Origin: an uncultured Mediterraneibacter sp.
Lineage (GTDB): Bacteria; Bacillota; Clostridia; Lachnospirales; Lachnospiraceae
Assembly (NCBI GenBank): GCA_944383695.1
Contig: CALWQP010000016.1
Coordinates: forward strand, 1 to 61,405
Length of the DNA stretch: 61,405 nucleotides
Reading direction: 5' to 3'
In this document: positions 24,434 to 32,841 of the stretch, one piece after another
Numbering within the stretch: the stretch's first letter is position 1
Layout: the number at the start of each line of letters is the position of its first letter
Program-made: the position numbers and the translations under genes
Notes under the pieces: generated by a model
Database searches by the model: none
Told to the model about the DNA's origin: nothing
Seen by the model: the letters and a program-made list of their open reading frames with translations, nothing else

Positions 24434-25291
24434 TTATCTCTCCCATCTCCCCGATGCCCCGCAGGGGAGCACCAGTCCTGATCCTGTCACAGGCAGCCCG
24501 ATCTCCTGGGATTCCACATGCCCGCCCCAGGGCTTTAACTCCGTTGCGATCATGTAGGTCAGAACCGCAGGGGCGAGCCCTGTGGTGTAGGAATTCACAA
24601 GGAAAAACAGGGCATCATTTGAGAGGATCTTTGTGCACAGTTTGATAAGCGGATGGATCATATCTTCAATCTTCCATATCTCGCCTTTCGGTCCCCTTCC
24701 GTAAGATGGCGGGTCCATGATGACGGCATCGTAGGTGTTGCCGCGGCGTATCTCGCGCTCTACAAACTTTACGCAGTCATCTACCAGCCAGCGGATGGGC
24801 GCGTCTTTCAGGCCGGAAGAAACAGCGTTCTCCTTCGCCCAGCCCACCATGCCTTTGGAGGCGTCCACGTGGGTGACCTGAGCTCCTGCGGCAGCCGCCG
24901 CAAGGGTAGCTCCGCCTGTGTAGGCAAAAAGGTTCAGCACTTTGACCGGACGTCCCGCGTGACGGATCTTTTCAGATAACCAGTCCCAGTTTGTGGCCTG
25001 TTCCGGAAAGAGTCCGGTATGTTTGAAGCTGAATGGCTTCAGATTAAATGTAAGTGTCCCATAGTGAATCTGCCACTGCTGGGGCAGATGGAAGAACTCC
25101 CACTCCCCGCCTCCCTTTTTGCTGCGGTGGTAGTGTCCGTTCATTTTCTTCCAGCCATCATGTTTTTTTGGAGTGTTCCAGATGACCTGCGGGTCCGGAC
25201 GTACGAGGAGATAATCACCCCAGCGTTCCAGCTTCTCTCCTTTTGAGCAGTCTATGACTTCATAATCTTTCCAGTTGTCAGCGATCCACAT
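24434..25291 (-). CDS. Class I SAM-dependent methyltransferase (RlmI-like)
   Basis: This 285-residue enzyme has the SAM-binding motif VLNLFAYTGGATLAAAAAG (~128-146), an acidic motif (THVDAS), and DPPSYGRGPKG (~206-216), the DPP[SY] motif of RNA base methyltransferases of the RlmI/RlmL type. A PUA domain is not evident, so it is shorter than RlmI. The target is probably rRNA but this is inference. It starts the leftward pair with the CmpB-type gene. Confidence 0.85.
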   Translation of the reverse strand: MWIADNWKDYEVIDCSKGEKLERWGDYLLVRPDPQVIWNTPKKHDGWKKMNGHYHRSKKGGGEWEFFHLPQQWQIHYGTLTFNLKPFSFKHTGLFPEQATNWDWLSEKIRHAGRPVKVLNLFAYTGGATLAAAAAGAQVTHVDASKGMVGWAKENAVSSGLKDAPIRWLVDDCVKFVEREIRRGNTYDAVIMDPPSYGRGPKGEIWKIEDMIHPLIKLCTKILSNDALFFLVNSYTTGLAPAVLTYMIATELKPWGGHVESQEIGLPVTGSGLVLPCGASGRWER

Positions 25292-25360
25292 AGATTAAGG
25301 TTCCTTTCTGTAAATATCCCGGGGCTTGGTTCCCGAACAGATTTGATATACATTCATCTG

Positions 25361-25408
25361 ATTATAGCACAGAAAGAAATTGTGGAGAAGAGGGAAGGAT
25401 GATATAAT
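25361..25408. promoter_or_regulatory. Divergent promoter pair
   Basis: Rightward: TTGTGG at 25380-25385, 17 bases, perfect TATAAT at 25403-25408, serving the HAD gene. Leftward: TATAAT at 25366-25361 with a weak TTCTCC 17 bases upstream (25389-25384), serving the methyltransferase gene. The two polymerase sites overlap and may compete. Confidence 0.65.
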
Positions 25409-25492
25409 GTGGATTGTGACGTATGATATCGGTCTGCCGAAAATAAATGGCGAAGATTCCAGGGGCAGAGTGTGAAAATACAAGGAGGTATG

Positions 25493-26263
25493 ATGATAAA
25501 AGCAATATTTTTTGATGTAGACGGCACTTTAGTATCCCATACAAAAAACGAGGTTCCGGAAAGCACCAGAACGGCGCTGAATAAACTGAAGGAGAAAAAC
25601 ATCAAATGTGTTGTCGCTACCGGAAGACATATGCTGGAGCTGGCCGCGCTGCCTGTCAGAGATATTGATTTTGACGGATATATCACACTGAACGGGCAGC
25701 TTTGCCTGGATGACAGGCGCTCCGTCATCGGCGGCACTCCGATCACCGGGACAGACAAAGACAGGATTATCCGGCTTTTTGAAGAAAAGAAGATTCCGCT
25801 CGTGCTGGTAGAGAAGGATGCAATGTATATTAATTTTGTGAACCCGCAGGTGGAACAGGCACAGAAAGAAATCTCTACAAAAATCCCTGCACAGGGCAGC
25901 TATACAGGAAACGAAATATATCAGGCGGTCGCTTATGTTGAGAAAGAAGAAGGAGACCTGCTCAAAGACTATCTGCCGGACTGCAAGATAACACGGTGGA
26001 ATGACCGCGCTGTCGATATTATTTCATGTTACGGAGGGAAAAGCTCCGGCATAAAGCAGTATCTTGAAAAAAATAATATCCGTAAACAGGAGACCATGTC
26101 GTTCGGAGACGGAGAAAATGATATCGAAATGCTGGAATTTACCAATATCGGAATCGCGATGGGAAACTCCGATGACGTGGTGAAAAAAAGCGCGGACTAT
26201 GTAACAGCCAGTGTAGATGAAGAAGGAATAGAAAAAGCATTGGAACATTACAAAGTTATTTAA
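25493..26263 (+). CDS. HAD superfamily hydrolase (Cof-type phosphatase)
   Basis: This 256-residue HAD phosphatase has motif I FFDVDGTLV (~6-14), motif II (VATGRH), a conserved Lys in GGKSSGIKQYL, and motif III/IV FGDGENDIEML. The cap domain between motifs II and III marks a Cof-like (class IIB) enzyme that acts on sugar or cofactor phosphates. ATG 25493 or ATG 25490 follows AAGGAGG closely; the GTG at 25472 lacks a site. It precedes the selenium genes, but a functional link is not shown. Confidence 0.87.
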   Translation: MIKAIFFDVDGTLVSHTKNEVPESTRTALNKLKEKNIKCVVATGRHMLELAALPVRDIDFDGYITLNGQLCLDDRRSVIGGTPITGTDKDRIIRLFEEKKIPLVLVEKDAMYINFVNPQVEQAQKEISTKIPAQGSYTGNEIYQAVAYVEKEEGDLLKDYLPDCKITRWNDRAVDIISCYGGKSSGIKQYLEKNNIRKQETMSFGDGENDIEMLEFTNIGIAMGNSDDVVKKSADYVTASVDEEGIEKALEHYKVI

Positions 26264-26330
26264 TAAATCCGGAGCTGCCGGAGAGAATTTTTCGGACAGA
26301 TATGGAAAATGATAAAGGAGGAACAAATTT

Positions 26331-26996
26331 ATGATTACAGTAAACGCAATGGGCGATATCTGCCCGATCCCTGTGGTAAAGACAAAGAAAGCGATGGACG
26401 CTCTGCCCGGTCCTGATCAGATCGAAGTCCTGGTGGACAATGAGACGGCAATGCGAAATGTCATGAAGCTGGCAAAGAATTCCGGAGCACAGGCTGAACA
26501 GGAGCAGCTTGGAGAAAGGGAGTATCGTGTGCTCATCACTGTGGGAGAAAATGAGGTGAAGAGCAGCGCTCCGTCAGCAGCCCCGGGAGCAGCTTCTGTT
26601 CCGGTGACAGTTACGGATGCGGCAGACGATCTGAAAGGTATGCTGGACTGCCCCACGTGCGTTGGCACAGTGATCGCCGTGGGCTCTGACCGGATGGGCG
26701 ACGGCAGTGACGAGTTGGGACATATCCTGATGAAGAGTTATATCTTTGCGGTGACGCAGCTTGACATGCTCCCGGATAAAATGCTCTTCTACAATGGAGG
26801 CGCCAGACTGACCGTTGAGGGTTCTGAGTGCCTTAATGACCTGAAAACCCTGGAAGAGCATGGCGTGGAGCTCATGACCTGCGGGACATGTCTGGACTAT
26901 TATGGGATCAAGGATAAGCTGGCGGTCGGAAGCGTGACGAATATGTACAGCATCGCAGAGATTCTGCAGGACGCGATGAGCGTGATCCGTCCGTAG
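26331..26996 (+). CDS. yedF: Selenium metabolism protein YedF
   Basis: This 221-residue protein has an N-terminal TusA/SirA-like domain (~1-70) with the signature Cys11 in GDICPIP, a Pro/Ala-rich linker (~80-98) and a C-terminal DsrE-like domain containing GDGSDELGHILMKSYI and the Cys pair in TCGTCLDYYG. This two-domain layout is typical of YedF found beside selD. It is thought to handle selenium or sulfur on its Cys residues. It leads the selenium cluster and has an AAAGGAGG site. Confidence 0.88.
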   Translation: MITVNAMGDICPIPVVKTKKAMDALPGPDQIEVLVDNETAMRNVMKLAKNSGAQAEQEQLGEREYRVLITVGENEVKSSAPSAAPGAASVPVTVTDAADDLKGMLDCPTCVGTVIAVGSDRMGDGSDELGHILMKSYIFAVTQLDMLPDKMLFYNGGARLTVEGSECLNDLKTLEEHGVELMTCGTCLDYYGIKDKLAVGSVTNMYSIAEILQDAMSVIRP

Positions 26997-27090
26997 CGGA
27001 AGCGGCTGGCAGAGAGAAGCAAGTAAAAGCACACAGATAAAACAAGAAAGGCAGATCGGGAAGAGCAATATGGATGGGAGGATAATGGAT

Positions 27091-28158
27091 ATGAGTGGAA
27101 ATACGCCTTTGTCGGATGAAATACGTCTGACACAGTTTGCGAAACACGGAGGATGCGCGGCGAAGATCGGGCCTGATACCTTATCCAGAGTGTTGGAGCG
27201 GCTGCCAAAGTTCAGCGATCCGTCCCTGCTTGTCGGGTTTGAGACGTCAGACGACGCGGCGGTCTATAAGGTGACGGATGACATTGCGGTGATACAGACT
27301 TTGGACTTTTTCACTCCGGTAGTGGATGACCCTTATACCTTCGGGCAGGTGGCGGCAGCCAACGCTCTGAGCGATGTATATGCAATGGGAGGAGAACCGA
27401 AGATCGCCCTCAATATCGTTGAATTTCCCGGTGAACTGGACCCGGATATCCTGGGGGAGATCCTCCGCGGCGGGGCTGACAAAGTACATGAAGCCGGGGC
27501 AGTGCTCGTGGGCGGACATTCCATTCAGGATGATGTACCCAAATACGGACTTGCGGTTACAGGATTCGTCCATCCTGACAAAATCTATAAGAACTATGGA
27601 TGCCGGGAGGGCGATGTGCTGCTCCTGACGAAGCAGATCGGGAGCGGCATTGTGAATACGGCGGTAAAGGCGCAGATGGCGTCGGAAGAATCCGCCCGGG
27701 AAGCGATCCGGGTGATGACCACACTGAACAGGAAGGCGAAGGAGACTGCGCGGAAATACAGCATTCATGCGTGTACGGATGTGACCGGATTCGGACTTCT
27801 CGGGCACTGTTCCGAGATGGCGTCAGCCAGCGGGGCACAGATACAGATCAATGTGGAGGATGTGGCCTATATGCAGGGGGCAAAGGAATATGCGCGGATG
27901 GGGCTGGTTCCCGGCGGGGCATACCGGAACCGGAAGCATGTGGAGCCGCTTTTGGATGCGGGAGACCTGGATGAGGTCTGGCTGGACCTTCTGTGCGACC
28001 CGCAGACTTCCGGCGGGCTTCTCCTTGCTGTGCCGGAGGCGGAGGCAGGGAGTATCCTGAGAGAATTCGCGCAGGCAGAGATGGTAACCGAAGTGTCCGT
28101 TGTCGGAAGAGTGGAAAAAAGCGGATGTGAGAAGGGGCGCATCTGCCTCAGAAAGTAA
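27091..28158 (+). CDS. selD: Selenophosphate synthetase (SelD)
   Basis: This 355-residue AIR-synthase-type enzyme makes selenophosphate from selenide and ATP. The catalytic Cys22 and Lys25 lie in GGCAAKIGP; the residue is Cys, not selenocysteine. ATP-binding stretches include ETSDDAAVY, ANALSDVYAMGGEP, VGGHSIQDD and ACTDVTGFGLLGH. ATG 27091 was chosen because GGGAGG (27076-27081) is nine bases upstream; ATG 27070 is less likely. It follows yedF by 94 bases. Confidence 0.93.
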   Translation: MSGNTPLSDEIRLTQFAKHGGCAAKIGPDTLSRVLERLPKFSDPSLLVGFETSDDAAVYKVTDDIAVIQTLDFFTPVVDDPYTFGQVAAANALSDVYAMGGEPKIALNIVEFPGELDPDILGEILRGGADKVHEAGAVLVGGHSIQDDVPKYGLAVTGFVHPDKIYKNYGCREGDVLLLTKQIGSGIVNTAVKAQMASEESAREAIRVMTTLNRKAKETARKYSIHACTDVTGFGLLGHCSEMASASGAQIQINVEDVAYMQGAKEYARMGLVPGGAYRNRKHVEPLLDAGDLDEVWLDLLCDPQTSGGLLLAVPEAEAGSILREFAQAEMVTEVSVVGRVEKSGCEKGRICLRK

Positions 28159-28178
28159 CGCAGAAAGGACAGGTGCAG

Positions 28179-29099
28179 ATGAATCTGAAACAGCTTGAGG
28201 CGTTTGTAAAGGTGGCGGAGACAAAGAGCTTTTCTGCCGCTGCGAAGCAGCTCTATCTTACACAGCCTACGGTAAGCGCCCATATCTCTTCTCTGGAAAA
28301 GGAACTGAATGCGTGTCTGCTGGTGAGAAGTACAAAGGAAGTCGCCCTTTCAGAGGAGGGCAAGGAACTCTATGCCTATGCGGAGCAGATACTTGAACTG
28401 GAACAGAAGATCAGGGAGAGGTTCGGGCTGGACGCGGGAAACCGGGGCAGCGTGCTCCGCATTGCGGCGTCGACAATCCCCTCCCAGTATCTTCTTCCGG
28501 GCATCATGGCAGCTTTTCGTGAGGAGTATCCGGGGGAGCAGCTTAAAGTGCTGGAGACGGACAGCGCGGGCGTAGTGGATATGATCCTGTCCCACAAGGC
28601 GGATGTGGGGTTTACAGGAACGGTTTTGGAGAGAGGAAGCTGTACCTACCTGCCCTTTTATGAGGACGAGCTGGTCATCATCACCCCTGCATCGGAACGT
28701 TTTATGAGAAGAAAGGGCGGAGATATTTCTTCCTGGATAAGGGAAGAGCCTCTCATCCTGCGGGAAGAAGGTTCCGGCACGAGGAAAGAGACGGCGAGGA
28801 TCCTGTCACGGATGGAGATCGATATGGGAGAGTTCCGCATCGCGGCTGTCATGGAGAACCAGGAGACCATCAAGCGTTCCGTCAGGAGCGGGATGGGGAT
28901 ATCGATCCTGTCCCGGCTTGCGGCAGAGGATGATGTGCGCGCAGGGAAGCTTTTGGAATTCCCCCTGGGAGAAGAGGGAGGAAGCCGGTCGGTCAATCTC
29001 GTAGTTGATGCTGCTTATCCGGTCCTCCCCGCAGCGGACAAGCTCATCCGGAAGGTGAAAGAGCTGTATCAGACTGGAGATGACTTTATTTATAGATAA
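28179..29099 (+). CDS. LysR-family regulator of the selenium cluster
   Basis: This 306-residue LysR-type regulator has an N-terminal winged helix-turn-helix (SFSAAAKQLYLTQPTVSAHISSLE, two motifs of which are SAAAKQL and PTVSAHI) and a two-lobed effector domain (~90-290). Its place between selD and the cysteine-desulfurase-like gene matches the selenium-metabolism-associated LysR group. Effector and operators are not visible. ATG 28179 was preferred to GTG 28173. A 138-base gap follows before the next gene. Confidence 0.88.
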   Translation: MNLKQLEAFVKVAETKSFSAAAKQLYLTQPTVSAHISSLEKELNACLLVRSTKEVALSEEGKELYAYAEQILELEQKIRERFGLDAGNRGSVLRIAASTIPSQYLLPGIMAAFREEYPGEQLKVLETDSAGVVDMILSHKADVGFTGTVLERGSCTYLPFYEDELVIITPASERFMRRKGGDISSWIREEPLILREEGSGTRKETARILSRMEIDMGEFRIAAVMENQETIKRSVRSGMGISILSRLAAEDDVRAGKLLEFPLGEEGGSRSVNLVVDAAYPVLPAADKLIRKVKELYQTGDDFIYR

Positions 29100-29237
29100 T
29101 ATCTATAAGCAAAGAAGAGTTATCGCGGTTTTCAATTAGACTGGCTGATCAGGGCGGTTTATACTTTTATCAGCGGAACTATCGCAGGAAAAGAGCGTTT
29201 TGCGGGTCATACAGTGGAAGGAAGCGGAAAAGGTCCT

Positions 29238-30374
29238 ATGATTTATTTGGATAATGCGGCAACTACGATACACAAACCGGAAGAGGTCAAGGCGGCTGTA
29301 ATGGCCGCCTTTGATACGTTAGGAAATGCGGGAAGAGGGGCGTCCGCCCCCTCGCTGGATGCCTCCAGGGTGATCTATGAAACGAGGGAGAAGCTGGCCC
29401 GTTTATTTCACACAGGCGACCCAAGGCGGATCGTGTTTACGGCAAACTCGACGGAGAGCCTGAACATCGCGCTGAAAGGTCTGTTCTCGGAAGGGGAGCA
29501 TGTGATCACTACAGTGCTGGAGCACAATTCCGTACTGCGCCCTCTCTATGAGTGCAGGGAGAGAGGCGTTGAGCTTACCATACTTGGATGTGACGGAAAA
29601 GGAAATATTTCGTATGCGGAGATGGAATCCGCAGTCAGAGGGAACACAAAGGCTGTCGTCTGTACGCATGCATCAAACCTTACCGGGAATATGACCGGGT
29701 TGGAGAGGGTGGGGGCCATTGCAAAAAAGCATGGTCTGCTTCTGGTCGTTGACGCATCACAGACTGCCGGAGTCTGTCCCATTGACGTGGAGAGGATGCA
29801 GATCGATGTGCTCTGCTTCACCGGGCATAAGAGCCTTCTGGGTCCCCAGGGGACCGGAGGAATGTATGTCAGAGAAGGCGTGCGCATCCGCCCACTGCTG
29901 TCAGGCGGCAGCGGGATCGATACATATAATGAAGCGCACCCCGAAGAGATGCCCACGGCGCTGGAAGCAGGGACTCTGAACGGACACGGCATCGCCGGAC
30001 TGGGCGCCGCGCTGTCCTGGATCGAAAAGACCGGCATGGACCGGATCAGGCAGAGGGAACTGTCCCTGATGAGGAGATTTTACGAGGGCGTCTCCTGCAT
30101 ACCCGGAGTCATGGTGTACGGAGATTTTGAGACAGATGAGAGAACTCCCATCGTATCCCTGAACATTCTGGACTATGATTCCTCTGAGGTCAGTGATGAG
30201 CTCAGTATGGTGTATGGCATCATCACGCGTCCGGGAGCGCACTGCGCGCCTCTGATGCACAGGTCGCTGGGGACTGTAGAGCAGGGAGCGGTGCGGTTCA
30301 GCTTTTCTTACTACAATACCGAAGAAGAAGTGGATCTTGCGATAAACGCTGTGAGAGTACTGGCGTATGGCTAA
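29238..30374 (+). CDS. Cysteine-desulfurase-like aminotransferase (selenium cluster)
   Basis: This 378-residue class V aminotransferase has the N-terminal MIYLDNAATT, the PLP lysine Lys198 in FTGHKSLLGPQGTGG, and the catalytic Cys336 in RPGAHCAPLMHRSLG. It belongs to the group of cysteine desulfurase family proteins encoded with yedF and selD. It probably releases selenium or sulfur from Cys/Sec for SelD or for a selenium cofactor. ATG 29238 has an AAAAGG site. Confidence 0.87.
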   Translation: MIYLDNAATTIHKPEEVKAAVMAAFDTLGNAGRGASAPSLDASRVIYETREKLARLFHTGDPRRIVFTANSTESLNIALKGLFSEGEHVITTVLEHNSVLRPLYECRERGVELTILGCDGKGNISYAEMESAVRGNTKAVVCTHASNLTGNMTGLERVGAIAKKHGLLLVVDASQTAGVCPIDVERMQIDVLCFTGHKSLLGPQGTGGMYVREGVRIRPLLSGGSGIDTYNEAHPEEMPTALEAGTLNGHGIAGLGAALSWIEKTGMDRIRQRELSLMRRFYEGVSCIPGVMVYGDFETDERTPIVSLNILDYDSSEVSDELSMVYGIITRPGAHCAPLMHRSLGTVEQGAVRFSFSYYNTEEEVDLAINAVRVLAYG

Positions 30375-30465
30375 GGGCATACGCCTTGGAAAAGCAGCAG
30401 TCATTATCTATATTGCAGTCTGCTTTCTAATCGCGTTTTTAAATACGAGAAAGGAAGAAAAGTAG
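30367..30465 (+). CDS. Putative 32-residue single-pass membrane peptide
   Basis: An open frame of 32 codons starts inside the end of the desulfurase-like gene (ATGGCTAA overlap, 8 bases) and stops 15 bases before the DUF3343 gene. It encodes a basic N-terminus (MAKGIRLGK), about 18 hydrophobic residues (AAVIIYIAVCFLIAFL) and a charged tail (NTRKEEK). The layout of start-stop overlap, one membrane helix and positive-inside flanks suggests a real, translationally coupled micropeptide. No family is recognised, and no strong ribosome site is seen. Confidence 0.5.
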   Translation: MAKGIRLGKAAVIIYIAVCFLIAFLNTRKEEK

Positions 30466-30480
30466 AGGAAAAAGGCAGTT

Positions 30481-30723
30481 ATGCGTGAAAAAGAGCTGAG
30501 ACTTGTGGTGACATTTCATACGACGGCTGACGCCATGGCCATGGAGAAAGCCTGCCGGACAATGGGAGTTCCGGGCAGGCTGATCCCTGTGCCGCGTTCC
30601 ATATCTGCGGGATGCGGACTTGCCTGGTGCGCGCCGCTTACAGCGGAGGAGGATATCCGCGCGGTCATGGAAGCTCACAGGATTGCGGCGGAAGGCCTGC
30701 ACGAATGCATGGTGCGTGTGTAG
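30481..30723 (+). CDS. DUF3343 protein (selenium-associated)
   Basis: This 80-residue protein has the DUF3343 pattern: an N-terminal strand LRLVVTFHTTADAMAMEKAC, then GVPGRLIPVPRSISAGCGLAW with a conserved Cys in the ISAGCG motif. Such small proteins co-occur with YedF, SelD and the desulfurase-like protein, probably in the pathway that delivers selenium to a labile cofactor. The Cys may carry selenium or sulfur; this is inference. It is the last gene of the cluster. Confidence 0.84.
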   Translation: MREKELRLVVTFHTTADAMAMEKACRTMGVPGRLIPVPRSISAGCGLAWCAPLTAEEDIRAVMEAHRIAAEGLHECMVRV

Positions 30724-30860
30724 CCGGATCTGGCACAGATGCCGGGCAATAGAAGCGAGCGCAGGGCAAGCCGCAGTCCCCGCGCGGCAGAAAGAAGTGC
30801 AGGACAAGCACAAAACTCTGTCACATTTATAACACAGAACTTTCACACAATACTGGTACC

Positions 30861-30928
30861 CTTTAAGACGTGCTTAAACGCCTGTCAATCTCATACAATG
30901 AGAGCAGGCGGCGCGTCTTTTTCTTTTT
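30861..30928 (+). terminator. Terminator of the selenium cluster
   Basis: GACG (30867-30870) and CGCCTG (30879-30884) pair with CGTC (30914-30917) and CAGGCG (30905-30910), with an inner CTCAT/ATGAG, followed by TTTTTCTTTTT. The space between DUF3343 and this hairpin (30724-30860) shows no gene. Confidence 0.8.
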
Positions 30929-30971
30929 GTGGGACGCGGAGGCAACGATAAGTTTTAGGAGGGGAACTGCC

Positions 30972-31979
30972 TTGATCGAAGTAAGGAATCTGGTAAAGAA
31001 ATATGGCGATCATCTGGCCGTGGACCATCTGGACTTCAAGATTGAAGCGGGGCGCATCTACGGCTTTTTGGGTCCTAACGGAGCGGGGAAGTCCACGACC
31101 ATGAATATCATGACCGGGTATCTCGGAGCCACAGAGGGCGAAGTCATCATCAACGGACATGATATTTTAAAAGAGCCTGAGGAGGCGAAACGGAATATCG
31201 GGTATCTGCCGGAACAGCCGCCGCTGTACATGGATATGACTGTGCGGGAATACCTGGAGTTTGCCGCTGAACTGAAAGGCATCAAGAAGAAACACCGCGC
31301 CGGAGAAATCGCAGAGGTTGAGGATCTGGTCAAGATCAAAGATGTGGAGAAACGGCTCATCAAAAATCTCTCAAAAGGCTACAGACAAAGGGTAGGGCTT
31401 GCACAGGCCGTCCTCGGGTTTCCGGAAATCATCATACTGGATGAACCCAGCGTGGGCCTTGACCCGAAACAGATCATTGAAATCCGTGAGCTGATACGAA
31501 AGCTGTCGAAAAATCATACAGTCATCCTAAGCTCGCATATCCTCGCTGAGGTGAGGGAAGTGTGCGACTATATCATTATCATTTCCAAAGGAAAGCTGAT
31601 GGCGAGCGATACTCCGGAAAACCTGGAGCGGATGCTCGGACAGCACAATGTTGTGGAGATCGAGGCAAAGACTTCGCCTTCAGAGGTGCGCAGGATTTTG
31701 AAAAACGTACCAGGCATTGAAGCGATCGAGATCCAGTCGGTCGGAGATGAGATGACAAAGGGCAGTATCCGGGAGAAACACGGTGAGGATATCAGGGAGA
31801 ATGTATTCCGCGCCTTTGCAGCGGCCGGAAGCCCGCTGCTGACACTGAAAGTCTCCGGCACGAGCCTGGAGGATGTGTTCATGGAGCTGACCCAGAGAGA
31901 TACAGTCCCGGCAGCTTTTGCAAAGAAGAGCGGCCAGACAGCAGGAGAGGGGGAGGATAAAGATGCTGGCGATCTATAA
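30972..31979 (+). CDS. ABC exporter ATPase (GldA/ABC-2 type)
   Basis: This 335-residue ATPase has Walker A GPNGAGKSTT (~36-45), signature LSKGYRQRVGLAQ, Walker B IILDEPSVGLDP and a ~100-residue C-terminal extension typical of GldA/CcmA-like ABC-2 ATPases. It starts at TTG 30972, with AGGAGGGG six to ten bases upstream; an upstream ATG at 30870 lies in the preceding terminator. It overlaps the permease gene by 17 bases. Confidence 0.88.
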   Translation: MIEVRNLVKKYGDHLAVDHLDFKIEAGRIYGFLGPNGAGKSTTMNIMTGYLGATEGEVIINGHDILKEPEEAKRNIGYLPEQPPLYMDMTVREYLEFAAELKGIKKKHRAGEIAEVEDLVKIKDVEKRLIKNLSKGYRQRVGLAQAVLGFPEIIILDEPSVGLDPKQIIEIRELIRKLSKNHTVILSSHILAEVREVCDYIIIISKGKLMASDTPENLERMLGQHNVVEIEAKTSPSEVRRILKNVPGIEAIEIQSVGDEMTKGSIREKHGEDIRENVFRAFAAAGSPLLTLKVSGTSLEDVFMELTQRDTVPAAFAKKSGQTAGEGEDKDAGDL

Positions 31980-32829
31980 AAGAGAATTAAAGTCTTACTT
32001 CCAGTCCATGACAGGTCCGGTATTTGTGGCGTTTCTCATCGCGTTTACCGGGATCTATTTTATGGCGTATAACATGACGGCAGGATATCCCTATTTTTCT
32101 TATACATTGTCAGGGTCTCTCATTGTATTTCTCGTGGGGATTCCTCTCATTACCATGCGGAGCTTTTCAGAAGAGCGCAAAAACAAAACCGATCAGATGC
32201 TCCTTACAGCTCCGGTGAGCCTGGGAAAAGTGGTCCTTGGAAAATATCTTGCCATGGCGACAGTGATCGCCATACCAAATATTGTATTCTGCGTGTTCCC
32301 GCTCATCATAAAATCTCAGGGGACAGCATACCTAACGGTGGATTACATATCCATCGGAGTATTTTTCCTGCTCGGGTGCGTGTATGCCGCCATCGGAATG
32401 TTCCTCTCCGCACTGACTGAGAGCCAGATCATTGCGTTTATCAGCACATTCGGCATCCTTCTGGTGCTGTATCTGTGGGACGGAATCCTGTCCATGCTGC
32501 CAAGTTCGGCAATCAGCGGACTGATAGGCGTGCTCATCCTGATAACGATCGCGGCGGTCTACGTCTGGCATATGACAGACAATCCTGTTCTGTCCGGCGG
32601 GATCGAGATCGTGGGAGTGCTTGCGGGCGTCGCAGTCTATGTGGTGAAATCCGAGGTGTATGAAAACCTTCTATCAAACCTCCTGGGAAGGCTGGCACTT
32701 GCAAATGTATTTACAGACATTACGTCCAACAGTATCGTGGATGTGACCGGGATCGCGCTGTATTTGTCAGTCGTGATCGTATTTGTATTCCTTACGGTAC
32801 AGGCGATACAGAAAAGACGCTGGAGTTAG
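31963..32829 (+). CDS. ABC-2 type permease (GldF-like)
   Basis: This 288-residue membrane protein has about six membrane segments and the ABC-2/GldF stretch IPLITMRSFSEERKNKTDQMLLTAPVSLGKVVLGKYLA. It forms the channel for the ATPase before it. ATG 31963 has a GGGGGAGGA site. The four-gene order ATPase, permease, GldG-like, DUF4340 is conserved in many Clostridia. Substrate unknown. Confidence 0.86.
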   Translation: MLAIYKRELKSYFQSMTGPVFVAFLIAFTGIYFMAYNMTAGYPYFSYTLSGSLIVFLVGIPLITMRSFSEERKNKTDQMLLTAPVSLGKVVLGKYLAMATVIAIPNIVFCVFPLIIKSQGTAYLTVDYISIGVFFLLGCVYAAIGMFLSALTESQIIAFISTFGILLVLYLWDGILSMLPSSAISGLIGVLILITIAAVYVWHMTDNPVLSGGIEIVGVLAGVAVYVVKSEVYENLLSNLLGRLALANVFTDITSNSIVDVTGIALYLSVVIVFVFLTVQAIQKRRWS

Positions 32830-32841
32830 GAGGACCGGGCT

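Noticed and set aside
26268..26290. TCCGG-AGCTG-CCGGA hairpin before yedF as a terminator
   Set aside because: Stem of only five pairs and a weak T-run separated by GAGAA; read-through into the selenium genes is more likely.
27091..28158. Selenocysteine codon in selD
   Set aside because: The catalytic position is TGC (Cys) and no in-frame TGA occurs.
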